The notes under the pieces were generated by a model. It was given only the letters and a program-made list of their open reading frames with translations. It was not told where the DNA came from and searched no databases. The position numbers and the translations under genes were made by a program. DNA of 8,952 nucleotides. Source: an uncultured Pseudomonadota bacterium. GTDB taxonomy: Bacteria > Bdellovibrionota_B > Oligoflexia > Oligoflexales > Bog-1112. This document shows positions 7,391 to 8,952 of the stretch, piece after piece. How positions within the stretch are numbered: position 1 is the first letter of the stretch; every line of letters begins with the position of its first letter. The stretch covers positions 1 through 8,952 of the forward strand of contig CALBMD010000240.1 in assembly GCA_937896265.1 (NCBI GenBank), in the 5' to 3' direction.

Positions 7391-7500
7391 GCTGACATTG
7401 CCCGCGCAGGTGGTGCCGATCGATGTTATGCCAAGGTATCTCAGCGATACAGAATTGGCAAAGACTGCGACCAGTTCATCTGGCCTTAGAAGGAGATCTT
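7391..7500. other. GC-richer hairpin-containing non-coding island upstream of the ABC operon
   Basis: No convincing gene is visible between 7319 and 7589. This part is richer in GC than the flanking AT-rich DNA. It contains TGCCAA (7429-7434) paired with TTGGCA (7455-7460), enclosing GTATC (7436-7440) and GATAC (7446-7450) around a TCAGC loop, and a smaller CCAG/CTGG hairpin at 7471-7483. TTGGCA recurs at 7373-7378. It may be an operator region for the importer, a small structured RNA or a decayed gene. Short reading frames exist on the plus strand but lack good starts. Confidence 0.35.
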
Positions 7501-7524
7501 ATGGCGCCACTTCTCTTGATGGAT

Positions 7525-7561
7525 AAAAGCCCCGCTTAGACATAAGCGAGAGAAAGGGGCC
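7525..7561 (-). terminator. Probable Rho-independent terminator of the OmpA-like gene
   Basis: Read on the minus strand, GGCCCC, an 8-nt bulge, then CGCTTA-TGTC-TAAGCG and GGGGC form a two-part GC-rich stem (plus-strand arms 7529-7538 and 7543-7561), followed by TTTT (7525-7528). It begins 28 nt after the stop codon of the gene at 7590-8468. The T-run is short. The plus strand also has T5 at 7569-7573 after the stem, so it could act in both directions. Confidence 0.6.
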
Positions 7562-7589
7562 AGGGTAATTTTTAGGCAGGCCTTATAGG

Positions 7590-8468
7590 TTATTCAACAA
7601 GTATGACAGCTCGGTTTGGCCCTGCAACTTTGGAAAGAAATGTACCAATGTTGTCTGTTCGAGAGTGCTGCGCCTCTTTGCCTTTGAGTACTTCTTTGAT
7701 CTCAAACTCTTCACCTCCTATTATCTTTTCAATTATGCCCATTTCAGTATCCATGTTCATGATCTTAATAGACATGTTAGTAGTGAAGGCCTGTAGCAAG
7801 AATGACAGTCTTTCACCCCTTTGATCAGCAAGTTCCGGATTTTGGTTTGACCAGACAAAAATAGTAAACTTACTTAGCGTTGGGTTATCCTTCATCTTAT
7901 GATGAAACTCTGAGACGACAATATCGATTTGTGTCTGAGTTAGAGCAACGCTTACTGTGTCGAAATTGATTAATACAGCGTGCTTGCCAACTTTAGAGTA
8001 AATCCTTTCTTTCACATTCAAAGCGACGTTCTCGATTTTTTCAGCTAAGTCATCCAAAGCCTGTTCAACTAGCTTTTGAGTGCCTCTATAGATATCAATA
8101 TCAGGCGCTTTTATTGCTGCTGAGGCAAGGTTGCTTAGCAGGTATAGGTCGTTGCGAATTTGAAAGAATATGACGTGATCCGAGTGGCTTTCTTTGGAGA
8201 ACAAAGTGCCGTCGATCTGTTCATCAATCTTTGAAGTTCTTTGCTTTATCTTTGAAGCGAAATCTTCTCGTTGATGATATGGTCTAGCTGTTTCATTTCT
8301 CATGGCGCCAATTTCGCTGTTTGCTACTTTAATAAATTCGGCGTAACGTTTTGGGACTAGATTGTCTTCAGCAATAGATTCTTTTTTCGCTTCATTATTG
8401 CCTCCATTCGCAAGACTGCTAAAAATGGAACCAGCGATCAACAGGCTAGGCAGTACATAAGCTCTCAT
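7590..8468 (-). CDS. Exported protein with a divergent C-terminal OmpA-like domain, 292 aa
   Basis: Residues 1-20 form a signal peptide (MRAYVLPSLLIAGSIFSSLA). Residues ~25-157 are mostly charged and helical, with a coiled-coil-like stretch at ~128-157. From ~163 the order of an OmpA-like peptidoglycan-binding domain can be followed: VLINFD (165-170), a helix ending near 193, strand FTIFVWSN (201-208), LADQRGERL (213-221) in place of LSxxRAxxV, strand SIKIMNMD, and a terminal NRAVILVE that mirrors the family's NRRVEI ending. Arg217 matches the conserved Arg that contacts diaminopimelate, but the usual partner Asp (HTD) is Asn208 and the loop after it is about six residues shorter. A ~40-residue insertion (240-283) precedes the last strand. 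The start at 8468 follows AGGGGG by 5 nt. The domain assignment rests on motif order; peptidoglycan binding is doubtful. Confidence 0.75.
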   Translation of the reverse strand: MRAYVLPSLLIAGSIFSSLANGGNNEAKKESIAEDNLVPKRYAEFIKVANSEIGAMRNETARPYHQREDFASKIKQRTSKIDEQIDGTLFSKESHSDHVIFFQIRNDLYLLSNLASAAIKAPDIDIYRGTQKLVEQALDDLAEKIENVALNVKERIYSKVGKHAVLINFDTVSVALTQTQIDIVVSEFHHKMKDNPTLSKFTIFVWSNQNPELADQRGERLSFLLQAFTTNMSIKIMNMDTEMGIIEKIIGGEEFEIKEVLKGKEAQHSRTDNIGTFLSKVAGPNRAVILVE

Positions 8469-8499
8469 TTGGACCCCCTAAAATTGTTAGGTTTTTCTA

Positions 8500-8530
8500 A
8501 TCAGCTGATCCTAGCAAAGGCCCAATGGGC
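8500..8530. repeat. Two short palindromes upstream of the OmpA-like gene
   Basis: ATCAGCTGAT (8500-8509) is a perfect 10-bp palindrome, and GCCCA-A-TGGGC (8520-8530) is an 11-nt inverted repeat. Both lie 30-65 nt before the ATG at 8468, where a promoter or operator would be expected. No convincing -10/-35 pair was found around them, so a regulatory role is only suggested by position. Confidence 0.25.
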
Positions 8531-8546
8531 AGGGTATTTGATTTAA

Positions 8547-8941
8547 TCACAGAGAGGCTTCGAAAGAAGTGAGTAGATCAGCGATTCTTTTAGCGAAACT
8601 ATTTTCTAACGCTTTCATAGAAAAAGACCCGTAGAGTAACCATTGATCAATTAATTGAAAACCGGTCGAAGGGTTGCTAGGCAACCGACGAGCATTGCCG
8701 AGTGGTCAGATGTTTTGGAGCATTGCGATACTGTGAAATTCGATATGGGCAGAACACCGCTGTGCCAGTTGTCAAAAAGCTTCTAGCAAGTTCCGCTCTA
8801 AATGATCCCGCGAAGATTTTCCAAGCAGCTTCGAAATTTTTCTGAAATCTACATGTTGGCATGGTTCATTAAGAACGGAGGCCAATCCAATATAGAAAGC
8901 AAGCGTACGATGCGGCCTTAAAGGCACCGTACGATGCGGCC
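8547..8941 (-). pseudogene. C-terminal part of an unrecognised gene, broken by two compensating frame breaks
   Basis: Read from the right edge, one minus-strand frame gives a protein-like sequence (…LAFYIGLASVLNEPCQHV…, ending in LLEAF) up to TGA at 8772-8774. A second frame continues it (FDNWHSGVLPISNF…) to TAA at 8651-8653. The first frame resumes with QLIDQWLLYGSF and ends in TGA at 8547-8549. Both switches can be placed at short homopolymers: T5 at 8774-8778, where removing one T restores the frame, and T4 at 8658-8661, where adding one restores it. The restored frame spans about 130 codons and lacks its N-terminus. It lies 78 nt upstream of the OmpA-like gene on the same strand. I do not recognise the family; a transposase remnant is possible but not shown. 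It is either a decayed gene or a real gene with sequencing errors at a contig end. Confidence 0.5.
8904..8941. repeat. 14-bp direct repeat at contig end
   Basis: CGTACGATGCGGCC occurs at 8904-8917 and again at 8928-8941, a 24-nt period. In the minus-strand frame this repeats PHRT in phase. The second copy directly abuts the adapter-like bases, so an assembly or library artefact is the likeliest source. A genuine in-frame tandem repeat cannot be excluded. Confidence 0.8.
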
Positions 8942-8952
8942 AGATCGGAAGA
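8942..8952 (+). other. Illumina adapter-like sequence at contig end
   Basis: The last 11 bases, AGATCGGAAGA, equal the start of the common Illumina TruSeq adapter (AGATCGGAAGAGC). The match sits exactly at the end of the window, which fits untrimmed adapter read-through rather than genomic DNA. Sequence just inside it should be treated with caution. Confidence 0.85.

Noticed and set aside
7373..7492. Plus-strand frame giving a protein-like peptide ending in GKDCDQFIWP
   Set aside because: It has only a TTG as a possible start, no ribosome site, is about 40 codons long and matches nothing I recognise. It is kept only as part of the unexplained island.
7603..7824. Plus-strand ORF of 73 codons
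   Set aside because: It is antisense to the OmpA-like domain coding region and has no independent support.
8672..8686. GGTTGC-TAG-GCAACC hairpin as a terminator
   Set aside because: No T-run follows on either strand and it lies inside the apparent coding remnant.
8697..8706. GCCGAGTGGT, resembling the D-arm of tRNA-Ser or tRNA-Leu
   Set aside because: No matching acceptor stem, anticodon arm or TTCGA T-arm could be folded around it.
8677..8862. Minus-strand ORF of 61 codons starting at ATG 8862
   Set aside because: It has no ribosome site, and its frame competes with a more protein-like frame that continues across the region after two 1-nt corrections.

Overview
This window is one end of a contig from a Gram-negative bacterium with moderately low GC. 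Gram-negative is inferred from a lipoprotein signal, several Sec signal peptides, an OmpA-like domain and a periplasmic-binding-protein ABC importer. No rRNA, tRNA or taxonomic marker gene is present. The many poorly recognised secreted proteins and AGGAGG/AGGGGG ribosome sites would fit a Bdellovibrionota/Oligoflexia-type or gammaproteobacterial genome, but that is a weak guess.

Layout. (1) 1-2923, minus strand: a two-gene unit. A 798-residue exported protein is followed by a second exported protein that overlaps it by 41 nt and runs off the left edge. (2) 3135-4058, plus strand: a CPBP-type (CAAX protease/Abi) membrane metalloprotease with an unusual N-terminal region. (3) 4059-4142: a GC-rich intergenic block of inverted repeats between convergent genes. 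(4) 4143-4694, minus strand: a small SnoaL/NTF2-like lipoprotein. (5) 4824-7275, minus strand: a tightly coupled three-gene ABC importer operon (substrate-binding protein, permease, ATPase, joined by two ATGA overlaps). It belongs to the group that includes the tryptophan/tyrosine-type TrpXYZ transporters. A 28-codon ORF with the best ribosome site of the region overlaps its first gene. (6) 7276-7589: a non-coding stretch holding the likely operon promoter, three TTGGCA motifs, a strong hairpin and a terminator. (7) 7590-8468, minus strand: an exported protein ending in a divergent OmpA-like domain. (8) 8469-8952: no intact gene. It holds the tail of a minus-strand reading frame interrupted twice, then a 14-bp direct repeat, then 11 bases identical to the start of the Illumina adapter.

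How the genes work together. Only the ABC operon forms an obvious biochemical unit: the periplasmic receptor hands a small solute to the inner-membrane permease, which is powered by the ATPase. The remaining proteins act in the envelope (periplasm, outer-membrane lipoprotein, inner-membrane protease), but the sequence does not tie them into one pathway. I saw no CRISPR array, intact mobile element, toxin-antitoxin pair or phage module. The most useful second looks are the broken frame with adapter tail at the right end, the overlapping leader ORF of the ABC operon, and the two uncharacterised exported proteins at the left.
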